Positions 17,399-25,795 of a stretch of DNA of 64,000 nt are shown piece after piece. The notes under the pieces were generated by a model. That model did no database searches, was not told where the DNA came from, and saw nothing but the letters and a program-made list of their open reading frames with translations. The translations under genes were made by a program, and so were the position numbers. This DNA comes from Algihabitans sp965233705 (lineage in GTDB: Bacteria; Pseudomonadota; Alphaproteobacteria; Kiloniellales; DSM-21159), in contig CBDDTF010000003.1 in assembly GCA_965233705.1 (NCBI GenBank), forward strand, positions 62,001 through 126,000, read 5' to 3'. The number at the start of each line of letters is the position of its first letter. Within the stretch, counting starts at the first letter, position 1.

Positions 17399-19374
17399 CC
17401 GACGGCGCTGTCACCATCGCCCCGCGCACGCCGGCCGAGTGGGTCCGGGCGGTCGCGGGCCGCGCCGGCCTGACCGTCCCTGACGTGCAGGCGATCCTGG
17501 ACCGGCACGGCATCGAGCCGCGGCCGACGCTGCCGCGGGCCCGCACGCTCAAGATGCGTTCGGTCGCATTTTCCGGGACCAAGGACGGGACCGCGGCCGA
17601 CGGCCCGTTCGCGTTCGAGCGGATGGACCTCGGGCCCGGCCTTTGGGCGATGATGTCGGACCGCAATTCGAGGGGTAAGTCGTCCGTTCTCAACGTCGTC
17701 CGCGCCGCGGTCCGCGGCGACTTCCCGGGGCCGCTCAAGCCGGACGTGTGGCGTTGGATCGGCGCCCTGGAGGTGGCGTTCGACATCGATGCCGTCGGCT
17801 TCCGCACCCTCGTCGAGAAGGAGCCGGGCGAGGAACGGGCCGAACGCGCCCGGGTCTGCCTTGCGCGCCGACAGGGCGACGACTGGATCGACCTGTACGA
17901 CGGGCCGGCCGGCCCCGGACTGGAAACGCAGGTCGAGGCGCTGTTCATGGAGGAACTCGGCTTCGCGCGTTTCCATGCCTTCAACGCCCCGTCCGGGACG
18001 GGACACACCCATGGCTGGGCCGCCATATCCGCGGGGTTGTTCGTCACGGGTCCCGGCCGGGCGATCTTCGGCGACCTCGTCGTCGACGCGATGCCGCTGC
18101 GCCTCCTCCAGCTGTTCATGGGCCTGCCGTGGATCTCCACGTATACGGCGGCGCAGACGGCGCTGAAGCAGGCCGAGGCCGAGGCCGCCAGGCGGAGAGC
18201 CGACATCGAGAGGCCTGCCCAGCGGCTGCGCGAGCGGCTCGCCGCCGTGGAGAGCGAGCTCGGGCAGGAGCGCGGGCGCCTGGAAGGTCGGCCCGACCGG
18301 GCGGCCTTGCGGGCGAGCCTGGGACGGCTCGACGTCGACCTCGTCCGCCACCACGCCGAGGAGGAGGCCGCGCGGGCGCGTCTGGGCGCGTTGCGCCTTG
18401 CGGAAGCCGAGGTCGAGGCCGCCTCGGCGGAGGCGAGGAGCGCGCTCCAACAGCTGACGGACGAGGCGGCGGCGGGCCACCTCTTCCGTAGGCTTCGGCC
18501 GGTCTGCTGCCCCTCGTGCGAGGCCGGGATCGCGCCCGGGCGTTACGCCGCCTCCGAGGCGTCGGGCTGCGCCCTCTGTGGCAGCGTCGGGTTGCCCGCT
18601 GCCGACGTACCCGAGAACCGCACCGCGGCCGCCAGGGCCGACGTCGCCGACTGCGGGGCGACGGCGCGGCGGGTGGCGGCGGAGATCGAGGCGGAGGACG
18701 GACGATTGCGCCGTGCCGCCGAGGCGAGGCGCGGGACCGAGGCGCGGATCGCCTCGGTCCGGGCGCGGCTGGCGGAGCCGGAGGAATCGGACCTGGAACT
18801 GCGGATCGCGGCGCTCGAAGCCCGCGGGGCTGAGCTGCGCTCGTTGCTACCCGAGGGCGGCGACGACGCTGCGGAGGCTCCTGACGTCCCCGTCCTGCGC
18901 GCGACCGCCCTGGTCACGAAGGAGCTGTTCGAGGGGCTCCAGCGGGAGACGGTCGCGGATCTCTCGGCCGCGTTGCTGCGCATCTGCCGGGACATCGGCG
19001 TGGAGAACCTCGCCGACATGACGCTCGCCCCCCACGGCGCCCTCTCGGTCCACCAAGGCGGGAGCAGGACCACGTTCTCGCAACTCTCCCCGGGCGAGAA
19101 CCTGCGTGTCCGCATCGCCGCCGCGCTGGCCGTCGTCGAGGTCGCACGGCTGCGGGGGTACGGCCGCCATCCGGGGCTTCTGGTCCTCGACTCCCCGGCA
19201 GCACAGGAGATGTCGAACGCCGACTTCGCCGCCTTGCTCGCCCGGGTGCAGGCCGTCGTCGCGGACGCACCGGGGATCCAGGTCCTGGTCGGCGCGGTCG
19301 CGCGTCCGGAACTCACGGCGGTTGTGCCTCGCGAGCGATGCCGGCACGCTGAAGGCCTGGACTATCTCTTCTGA
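17395..19374 (+). CDS. SMC/Rad50-like ATPase with zinc motif (defence ATPase)
   Basis: The 659-residue protein carries a Walker A-like loop SDRNSRGKSSVL (Lys about residue 95) in which the first Gly is Ser. It then has long charged helices (about 255-345 and 405-480) forming a coiled coil, a zinc-binding apex with CCPSC at about 370 and CALC at about 394, an ABC signature FSQLSPGEN at about 561 and Walker B LLVLDSP at about 594. This is the layout of short SMC-like ABC ATPases in three-component conflict systems, which sense DNA and license a nuclease. The N-terminal 50 residues look like a small HTH. It overlaps the gene before it and lies 8 bp before the effector gene. Confidence 0.8.
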   Translation: MTDGAVTIAPRTPAEWVRAVAGRAGLTVPDVQAILDRHGIEPRPTLPRARTLKMRSVAFSGTKDGTAADGPFAFERMDLGPGLWAMMSDRNSRGKSSVLNVVRAAVRGDFPGPLKPDVWRWIGALEVAFDIDAVGFRTLVEKEPGEERAERARVCLARRQGDDWIDLYDGPAGPGLETQVEALFMEELGFARFHAFNAPSGTGHTHGWAAISAGLFVTGPGRAIFGDLVVDAMPLRLLQLFMGLPWISTYTAAQTALKQAEAEAARRRADIERPAQRLRERLAAVESELGQERGRLEGRPDRAALRASLGRLDVDLVRHHAEEEAARARLGALRLAEAEVEAASAEARSALQQLTDEAAAGHLFRRLRPVCCPSCEAGIAPGRYAASEASGCALCGSVGLPAADVPENRTAAARADVADCGATARRVAAEIEAEDGRLRRAAEARRGTEARIASVRARLAEPEESDLELRIAALEARGAELRSLLPEGGDDAAEAPDVPVLRATALVTKELFEGLQRETVADLSAALLRICRDIGVENLADMTLAPHGALSVHQGGSRTTFSQLSPGENLRVRIAAALAVVEVARLRGYGRHPGLLVLDSPAAQEMSNADFAALLARVQAVVADAPGIQVLVGAVARPELTAVVPRERCRHAEGLDYLF

Positions 19375-19462
19375 GGCCGACGTTGGACGAGACGGCGAAG
19401 GACCTGTTGCGCGCGGCCGACGGCGGACCTCCGGTCGACCTCGCCCTCCTCGGGAAGGAACG

Positions 19463-19468
19463 CCTAGC
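19463..19468. repeat. target-site duplication, left copy (CCTAGC)
   Basis: CCTAGC directly abuts the left end of the insertion element and is repeated at 20488-20493. It fits NCTAGN, the 6-bp target known for IS481. Confidence 0.9.
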
Positions 19469-20402
19469 TGTCGTTGCCCAGAAGGTTGTTCAGCCTTTGC
19501 CAGGGTGTCTGTCGGCTGAGGGCTGAGTGGGTTCGGTTGGTGTTGTAGTGGTCGATCCAAGGGCTCATGGCCTGTGTCCGGTCGGCGGATGAGGCGTAGG
19601 GCTCGGCGTAGATCCATTCACGCAGCGAGGTCTGGATGAAGCGCTCGGCCTTGCCGTTGGTGCGCGGCGTGTAGGGCCTGGTCCGGACGTGTCGCAGGCC
19701 GGCCTCGGCGAGGAGATCGCGGAAGGCATGGCTGCGGTAGGCCGAGCCGTTGTCGCTCATCACGCGCTCGACGATGACGCCATGTCGGGCGAAGAACGCC
19801 AGCGCCTCGTTCATGAAGGTCAGCGCACTCTGCTTGGTCTCGTCGGGCAGAACGGCTGTGTAGGCGAGGCGCGAGGCATCGTCGATGGCCACATGCAGGG
19901 CCTCCCAGCCGATGCCGCGGCGGCCGTCGCGCCGGTTGCCGGTGATGCGGTGACCGACGCCGTCGATCCGACCGAGCTTCTTCGTGTCGATGTGGATGAG
20001 TTCGCCCGGCCTCTCGCGCTGATAGCGGATGACCGGCGGCCGAACTTCGAGCGCGCTCAGCCGGCCGAGACCGAGACCGCGCAGGACCCTGCCGACGGTG
20101 GAGCGTGGAAGCGCGAGGCGCCCGGCGATGGCCTGACCCGTCAGCCGCGTGCGCCGCAGAGCCTCGACCTGCATGCGGATCGCGGGCGTGACGCGCACCT
20201 TCGGCCGGAGGGGCGCCGAGCTTCTGTCGCGAAGGGCCCCCGCGCCGCCCGTCCGAAAACGGGCCAGCCACTTGTAGGCCGAGCGCTCGCTGATGCCGGC
20301 AGACTGCGCCGCCTCGGCCACGCGCCAGCCGTCGACCAGGATCCGGTTCACCAGAAGGGCTCGACCATGAACTGTCATACGGGCATGCTGATGGGTGTTC
20401 AT
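19464..20402 (-). CDS. IS481-family transposase (DDE)
   Basis: The 312-residue protein has an N-terminal HTH_29-type region (WRVAEAAQSAGISERSAYKWLARF), a second HTH (TGQAIAGRLALPRSTVGRVLR) and an integrase-type catalytic core. The acidic triad is visible as HIDTKK, VMSDNGSAY and TNGKAERFIQ. It appears intact. The ATG at 20402 is chosen; a GTG 9 bp upstream is also possible. The coding frame runs off the left end of the element and its TAG stop (19464-19466) is supplied by the duplicated target CCTAGC, so the element itself carries no stop for this gene. Confidence 0.92.
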   Translation of the reverse strand: MNTHQHARMTVHGRALLVNRILVDGWRVAEAAQSAGISERSAYKWLARFRTGGAGALRDRSSAPLRPKVRVTPAIRMQVEALRRTRLTGQAIAGRLALPRSTVGRVLRGLGLGRLSALEVRPPVIRYQRERPGELIHIDTKKLGRIDGVGHRITGNRRDGRRGIGWEALHVAIDDASRLAYTAVLPDETKQSALTFMNEALAFFARHGVIVERVMSDNGSAYRSHAFRDLLAEAGLRHVRTRPYTPRTNGKAERFIQTSLREWIYAEPYASSADRTQAMSPWIDHYNTNRTHSALSRQTPWQRLNNLLGNDS

Positions 20403-20487
20403 CCGAGGCACTCGGTCAGGGTTGGTTGGCTTCGCAACCCCAGCCTCTCACCCCCGCCTCGGGTGAACAACCTTCATAGCTTCGACA
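19469..20487 (-). mobile_element. complete IS481-family insertion sequence
   Basis: The 1,019-bp element is bounded by imperfect 24-bp inverted repeats (19469-19492 and 20464-20487) that both start TGTCG and share GAAGGTTGTTCA; 19 of 24 positions agree. It encodes one intact transposase on the minus strand and is flanked by 6-bp direct repeats CCTAGC. Intact ends and duplications suggest a fairly recent insertion into the nuclease effector gene. Confidence 0.93.
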
Positions 20488-20493
20488 CCTAGC
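20488..20493. repeat. target-site duplication, right copy (CCTAGC)
   Basis: This is identical to 19463-19468. Joining the flanks through a single copy restores the reading frame LAAAIEET of the effector gene. Confidence 0.9.
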
Positions 20494-22554
20494 CGCGGCC
20501 ATCGAGGAGACGGCGGACGGCCCCGGTGGGGCGCGCGTATTCGCGTGGCTCTGGACCCACCCCGAGGGTGAGCAGGGGCGCGAGGCGGCGATGCGCCTGC
20601 TTGAGGCGACGGCCGATCCGGGATCGATGGCGGAGGTCGTCGGCTGGCTCGGTCGTCAAGGGCTATCCCAGGCGGAGGGGCGGTCGCTCTGGGCGACGTT
20701 CGTCCGGAGGTCCGAGGATCGCGGGGCGCACTACGGGGTGCGCGCCCACGCCCTGCATGGGGCGATGCTCGCGGCGCAGGACGAGCGAGGATTGCTGCGT
20801 CGGCTGCAGGGCACGCTGATCGACCTCGACCGTGGCGGGGACGCGCGTTTCCTGCGGCATGCGGCCAGGATCGCCGGAGCCGTGCTGGCCCACGAGCCGG
20901 ACGACGGACTGCGCGACCTGCTGCGCGACCTCGCGGCCATCGACGGCTGCGCCGACGAGGCCGCCATGGAGCTTGGCCTGGACGCGGTGCGCGCCGGTTT
21001 CGTCGCGACCGGGACGGAGGCGGCCTTGGCGGCGTTCCGGGAAGCCCGCCGCTGGTTCAGCGCGAGCGGTCGCGCGAGCGAGGCGCGGGTCGATGCCGAG
21101 CTTTATGGCCTGTGCCTCGATGTCCTCGTCGGGTTCGCGGAAGGGGGCGGTCCGGGGATCGGCGAGCTTCTGGATGGGGTGCGGGCCGCTGCGTTCCGCC
21201 ACGCAGCGCTCATCCCGCAGTCCGACCGCCACGAGGCGAGCCGGTCCTGGCTCGGCTTGACGCAGGTCGAACGCACGCACTGGTCGCTACTCGCGATGCG
21301 GCTGGGCGCCCTCGACGCGAGCCTCGCCTCGCAGCCATGGCTGCACGCGGCGGCGGTGATCGAGGACGAGCTCCTCCAAGTGTACGCCGCTTCGAGAAGC
21401 ATCTTCAGGCGGTCGGACAGCGGCGGTCTGGAGACCCTCCTGAGGCCCCGCGTCGTCGGTGCCTTGCGAAGGGAGAGGATCGCCCTCGACTTCCTCGACC
21501 GCTGGATCCTGGAGAACGCCGGCTCCCCCTGGATCGCCGACGCGGCACTGCTCAGGGCCGAGGTCGCGGCGGCCCGCGAGCGGGCCGCGGTCCAACGCCC
21601 TTCTGACGCGGTGTCCGGGAACCCGACGGTCGCCGCGCTGCTCGAACGGGCCGGCGTGCCGGAACCCGTCCGCCGGGGCGCCCTGGCGCGGATCCAGGCG
21701 AACGTCCTCGCGCTCACCGACGAAACGGTCTCCCGGGTCGTCGCCGACCGTTTCGAGGAGGTCGCTGCCGGCATGGCCCGGAACGGGCATTACGCCCGCT
21801 ACCCAGACGCGGCGGACTTCTTCGACATCGTCCTCTGGTTCACCACGCTCTTCGCGGTCTCGCGCCACGACCTGTCGGCCAGCTCCCTTCCGCGCACCGG
21901 GTACCTGTTCGACCGCGGGCCGACGCCTCCCCGGGAGCGGACCCTTCAGCAGGACTTCCACGACTTCCTGATGGGGTCGCCGCTCGCCGCCGTGTGCCGC
22001 GCAGAGGCGCGCGACCTCGGCGGGGGACGCGTCGACATCCTCTTCACCAGGGGTTGGATCAGGACGGTCGCGGAACTCAAGCGAATCTTCACGGACCGCC
22101 CGGCGGACGGCCTGCTCGACGAGTTCGGCCTGCAGGCGGCCTCCTACGCGGGCACCAACGTCGCCTTCGGCGTGCTGATGGTGCTCGACCTGTACGACCG
22201 CGGCGGCGCACAGCCGCCGGTCGTGCAGCAGGTATCCCTGCACCACCGCAGGCCGGAATGGTCCTGGACGGAGCACGCTGTGGCGCTCTTCCGCATACAA
22301 GGCCGCCGGTTGCCGCCGTCGCGGCAATGACGGGTGCAGGGGCCGTGCATCGGGACTGTCCCGGGTGCAGGCCCGGGGCGTCGCGTCCACGCGGGCCGCA
22401 GCCTGGTGCGGCCTACCTCACGACCTGCGCACCCGCCCGACGATCGGCCGGCGAGCCGAGACGCCGAGCCGGGCCGGCGGATGCCCCGCAGCTCGGACGC
22501 GAGACTCCCGCCCGGTTCGTCGGTTGCCGAGTCAAGCGGCTCGCCGGACGGCCT

Positions 22555-22887
22555 TCAGGCCGCCATTTCCTGCAGCTCTCGGCACAGCCCCCGCACCGGT
22601 CGACGCGGCCCTTCATGTCCCCGACCCGGTGACAGCTCGTCGCGCACGCCCCGCTAACCCCGGCGCAGGCCTTGCGGACATGCCTGTGCTCGGCGACGCC
22701 GACCAGCATGAATGGGACGAGGTCCGGCCGATCTCAGCGCAGGCCATCGTCCGTTGGGAATGCCCCGGCTCGACGTGCTTGCGCCGGCCATTAGGCCGTG
22801 GTTCGAGGCCACGCCGGGGCAGGCCTGGCAGCATCGCAGGCATTCGTCGACGCCCGGCTGCGTTTCCTGGCCAGTCCGATGCATCAT
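22555..22887 (-). pseudogene. decayed DUF326/Csp four-helix copper-binding protein
   Basis: Three minus-strand frames read in succession rebuild a cysteine-rich four-helix copper-storage-like protein. The first gives MMHRTGQ and ECLRCCQACPGVASNHGLMAG; the second gives HVEPGHSQRTMACAEIGRTSS; the third gives MLVGVAEHRHVRKACAGVSGACATSCHRVGDMKG and then CGGCAESCRK, ending near a TGA at 22555. DUF326/Csp proteins store Cu(I) in a bundle lined with Cys. Here several expected Cys are Arg, Gly or Ser, and at least two frameshifts break the gene, so it is a pseudogene. It lies divergently next to csoR, fitting the copper locus. Confidence 0.6.
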
Positions 22888-22982
22888 GGCGCCCCGGTCG
22901 CTTGGGGGTTGGTCGAAGCCTCACTATAATGGGAATGTCCCGGCGGCCTCGCGGAGGCCACGGAAGGTTTTACGGGGCAATC

Positions 22983-22998
22983 TACCCGCCAGGGGTAT
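22983..22998 (+). promoter_or_regulatory. CsoR-type operator upstream of csoR
   Basis: TACCCGCCAGGGGTAT matches TACCC-N4-GGGGTAT and lies 53 bp before the regulator start, indicating autoregulation. It falls between csoR and the decayed divergent copper-storage gene. Confidence 0.75.
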
Positions 22999-23050
22999 CG
23001 GTCCGGGTTCAGGCGGTCCTCCTCGCGACCCGCCAGAGGTGCACGACAGA

Positions 23051-23353
23051 ATGGCAGGCTCCGACGCGGAACACGGGGGCGTCCCGGTCGATCACGCACC
23101 ACAACTCCCGAGGCTTCGCCGGATCGAGGGTCAGGTGCGGGGCCTCCAGCAGATGATCGAGAGCGGGCGCTACTGTGTCGATGTCGCCCACCAGATCGAT
23201 GCCGTCATCGCCGCGCTGCGACGCGTCCAGTCCGACATGATCCGGGACCATATGCACGCCGTGATCACGGCGTCGCTCACCGGAGACCTGCCCGAGGCGG
23301 AACGCCAGCGGCTGGCCGACGAGATCGGAAGCCTCATCGCGCGCGTCGTCTGA
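23051..23353 (+). CDS. csoR: CsoR-family metal-sensing repressor
   Basis: The 100-residue protein shows the CsoR/RcnR helix signature LRRIEGQVRGLQQMIESGRYC followed by HQIDAVIAALRRVQ. Relative to the CsoR ligands, Cys is present (in RYC), His is present 25 residues later (RDHMH), but the third position, usually Cys four residues after that His, is Val. Another His sits two residues after the ligand His. The protein could use a Cys/His-only site or sense a different metal. The ATG at 23051 is preceded by AGAGGTG and lies downstream of the 22,983 operator, which rules out the longer open frame. Confidence 0.85.
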   Translation: MAGSDAEHGGVPVDHAPQLPRLRRIEGQVRGLQQMIESGRYCVDVAHQIDAVIAALRRVQSDMIRDHMHAVITASLTGDLPEAERQRLADEIGSLIARVV

Positions 23354-23454
23354 CGGGTCCTCCGCGCCAGGGCCGCGTCGATCTCCGCCTGTCGCCGTTC
23401 CGCAACAGCGACGACCAATCAAACGCGGCGCGTGACCTCCCGCGCGATACCCCT

Positions 23455-23494
23455 TTGACCGGCGCGAATTCCGCAGGGTACCCATACGGGGTAT
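23455..23494 (+). promoter_or_regulatory. CsoR-type operator and promoter before the Tat-protein operon
   Basis: TACCCATACGGGGTAT (23479-23494) repeats the 16-bp CsoR pattern 13 bp before the start codon at 23508. A TTGACC box at 23455-23460 could be the -35, so the operator would overlap the -10 and the start of the transcript. Confidence 0.75.
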
Positions 23495-23507
23495 CCAGGA
23501 GGCGGAC

Positions 23508-24854
23508 ATGGTCGATTTCTCCCGAAGGTCTTTCCTGGCGGGCGCGGCGACTCTGGCCGGCGGAACGGCGCGCGCGCTACCGTTCGAGCAGAGGAACGAG
23601 GTCAGCTTCCTGAAGGGACCGTATAACCTCGCCTTCCATTACCGGCTCAACAAGGCCTACCGCATCGGCGCCGGGATGCACTTCTTCCACTCGAAGCAGC
23701 ATGACCTGCTGCAACTCACCCGCTTCGAGGACCACGCGACGGTCGACGCCCGCTTCGACAAGGAGGCGCAGGAATGGCTGCGCGACCCGCCGGCCATCGA
23801 GCCGGAGATGCCGTACTACTCGTCCTACGTCGACCGGGCGATGCACACGCTGTTCCGGACCATCGACTGGACGCACATGCATCACGAGCAGACCTACGAC
23901 GTGATGGCGTTCCGCGAGATCCCGTGGGCCGAGAAGAAGCTTTGGACCGACCGCGCGGTCAAATACTACCTGACCATGCAGACCCCGGGCGTGCCCCGCA
24001 GCGTGGCGCCGCTTGAGGTGACCATGCGGCGTGCGGGCATCATGATGAAGCCCTACTTCAACTACTTCCGGAACTTCTATCCGCTCGACCAGAGCCTGTT
24101 CTACGTCGCCCACTGGTGGCACCCGGCGGCCTACGAGACGCAGATGATCTCGGGCAACCGCGACCAGGAGGCCGCCATGGCCCAGACCATCGCGCTCATG
24201 TACCGCGAGGTCCTGCCGGACCGGCCGGGCCGGATGCTGCTCTCGCGCGAGATCATGCCGCGCTATTCCCGGATGAGTCCCGAGAGCGCGAACATCTTCG
24301 ACAACCTGCACATGCTCCACGGCATCGCCTACTCGATCCTCGCCTATCCCAACTGGTCGATCGAGGAAAAGCGGGCCGAGATGTACCGGGTCATCGAGGC
24401 CATGGGCTACCAGCCCGGCGACGAGGCCTACACGCGCAGGTTCCGGGAGCCACATCCCGACTTCGACCCGAGGTCCTATCCGGCCTGGGTGCGTTCGCCG
24501 ATGGGCGCGATGGGCATGATCATGATGGACATGCTCATGGAGATGCTGCCGATGATGTACCCGGGCGGCCTGTCCAAGGCATCCCACGCCGCCATCATGC
24601 AGCAGATGATGAAAAACGGGCGGCTTGGCATCGAGCCCGGCGAGATCCCCGGCTCACTCCACGACGCATTCATGCAGGTCGCCCCCGGCATGCGGATGAT
24701 GCCGGGCTCGACCGAACCCGGCGAGACCCCGACCATGATGGTCGAGCACATGCTCTCCGCCTGGATGGCCAAGGCCGCCCGGATTCCGGACGTGGCTTCC
24801 ATCGACATGACCGTCGAGCCGAGCCTCGGCCCGGCCCGTGTCGCCGTCCGCTGA
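23508..24854 (+). CDS. Tat-exported protein of unknown family in the CsoR regulon
   Basis: No family is recognised for this 448-residue protein. It begins with a twin-arginine signal (SRRSFLAGAA), so it is exported folded, possibly with a cofactor. The mature part is rich in His, Met, Trp and Tyr: HFFHSKQHD, TIDWTHMHHEQTYD, YVAHWWHPAAYE and a Met-rich segment near residue 330 (GMIMMDMLMEMLPMM). These could bind copper or haem. An AGGAGG site precedes the ATG. It is followed 11 bp later by a beta-barrel protein, and the CsoR operator upstream links it to copper. It is a good candidate for an undescribed copper-handling protein. Confidence 0.75.
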   Translation: MVDFSRRSFLAGAATLAGGTARALPFEQRNEVSFLKGPYNLAFHYRLNKAYRIGAGMHFFHSKQHDLLQLTRFEDHATVDARFDKEAQEWLRDPPAIEPEMPYYSSYVDRAMHTLFRTIDWTHMHHEQTYDVMAFREIPWAEKKLWTDRAVKYYLTMQTPGVPRSVAPLEVTMRRAGIMMKPYFNYFRNFYPLDQSLFYVAHWWHPAAYETQMISGNRDQEAAMAQTIALMYREVLPDRPGRMLLSREIMPRYSRMSPESANIFDNLHMLHGIAYSILAYPNWSIEEKRAEMYRVIEAMGYQPGDEAYTRRFREPHPDFDPRSYPAWVRSPMGAMGMIMMDMLMEMLPMMYPGGLSKASHAAIMQQMMKNGRLGIEPGEIPGSLHDAFMQVAPGMRMMPGSTEPGETPTMMVEHMLSAWMAKAARIPDVASIDMTVEPSLGPARVAVR

Positions 24855-24865
24855 GGAGCCGCGCC

Positions 24866-25699
24866 ATGCTTAAGCACGCTTTCCCCGCTCTCGCGGCCCT
24901 CCTCGCCCTGTCCGCCATCCCCGCTCGGGCCGCCGACCACTCCAACCTGGAGGAGGGGCTACCCATCACCATCGAGGACGCCTATCCGATCAAGGAGAAC
25001 GGCCTCGAAGTTCAGTCCTACTTCCAATACGACCGCGTGCGCCGCGACCCGCGGGGCGTCAGCAGCCTGATGGCGGTGCCCCGTCTCGAATGGGGAGCGT
25101 TCAAGAACTTCCAGCTCTCGGTCGAGGCGCCGTACCGTGTCGGCACGGCGAGCGACACCGACCAGGGCGAGTTCCGGGCGCAGGGCTTCTACAACTTCAA
25201 CCAGGAAGGGCTGCTCCTGCCGGCGATGGCGCTGGCCCTCGGGGTGGACACGCCCTACGGGATGCGCGCGGGCGGTACCGAGACCGAATTGAAGTTCCTG
25301 GCCACGAAAAGCCTCGGCACGCCGGACCCCGAGGGGTTGTCGCCGTACTCTTACGTTCCGCGGCAGGTCCACTTCAACGCCTCTTGGTTCCACAATTACG
25401 ACCCCACCACGGGCCGCGAGGCCGAACGGCGCGACCGCTACCGGGTCGGCGTCGCCTACAGCCAACCGGTATCGAACAGCGTGGTGCTGGTCGCCGACGT
25501 CTACCGCGAGACCGACCGAGAGCGGCGACGGGCGGTGAACCTGGCGGAGATCGGCGCGCGCTACATCGTGACCCCGCAGACCGTGCTGGTCGGGGCCGTC
25601 GGCGTCGGTTTCGGCGGGGATCGACGGCAGGACTTCCGGGTCACCGCAGGCCTCCAGCACTCGTTGAGCTTCCCGTATTCCTTCGATCCGCCGCGGTAG
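24866..25699 (+). CDS. outer-membrane beta-barrel protein in the copper operon
   Basis: The 277-residue protein has a signal peptide (FPALAALLALSAIPARA) and then alternating polar/aromatic strands ending in a terminal FSFDPP-like region, typical of outer-membrane barrels of the transporter/MetA type (SYFQYDRV, LSVEAPYRVG, GFYNFNQEG, VHFNASWFHNY). It follows the Tat-exported protein by 11 bp and should be cotranscribed under CsoR control, suggesting a periplasm-to-outside route for copper or its ligand. The exact substrate is unknown. Confidence 0.75.
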   Translation: MLKHAFPALAALLALSAIPARAADHSNLEEGLPITIEDAYPIKENGLEVQSYFQYDRVRRDPRGVSSLMAVPRLEWGAFKNFQLSVEAPYRVGTASDTDQGEFRAQGFYNFNQEGLLLPAMALALGVDTPYGMRAGGTETELKFLATKSLGTPDPEGLSPYSYVPRQVHFNASWFHNYDPTTGREAERRDRYRVGVAYSQPVSNSVVLVADVYRETDRERRRAVNLAEIGARYIVTPQTVLVGAVGVGFGGDRRQDFRVTAGLQHSLSFPYSFDPPR

Positions 25700-25749
25700 C
25701 CGGGTGCCTTCGCCACGCGAGGGAAGCCGTGTCGGATGGCGGGGAATCT

Positions 25750-25765
25750 TACCCCTAGGGGGTAT
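25750..25765 (+). promoter_or_regulatory. CsoR-type operator upstream of DUF4396 gene
   Basis: TACCCCTAGGGGGTAT is the most symmetrical of the four CsoR-type sites and lies 30 bp before the DUF4396 start at 25796. Longer in-frame starts upstream would include the operator inside the coding region, so 25796 is preferred. Confidence 0.8.
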
Positions 25766-25795
25766 GTTTTGCCTCAAATCCTCGTAAGGCATCGC

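Larger units (their letters stand above)
19383..22330 (+). pseudogene. PD-(D/E)XK nuclease effector gene split by IS481
   Basis: A TTG at 19383 starts a frame that reads to 19463, where an insertion element interrupts it. Removing 19469-20487 plus one CCTAGC copy restores an open frame of about 640 codons ending at 22330. The body is helical. The C-terminal region shows a nuclease core: FHDFLMGSP, then RDLGGGRVDILF at about residue 540 and VAELKRIF at about 555, that is D-x(n)-E-x-K. This would be the effector of the upstream ATPase and middle protein. As it stands the first 27 codons are separated from the rest; the downstream part retains the nuclease but begins at internal starts such as ATG 20591. 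Confidence 0.75.
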
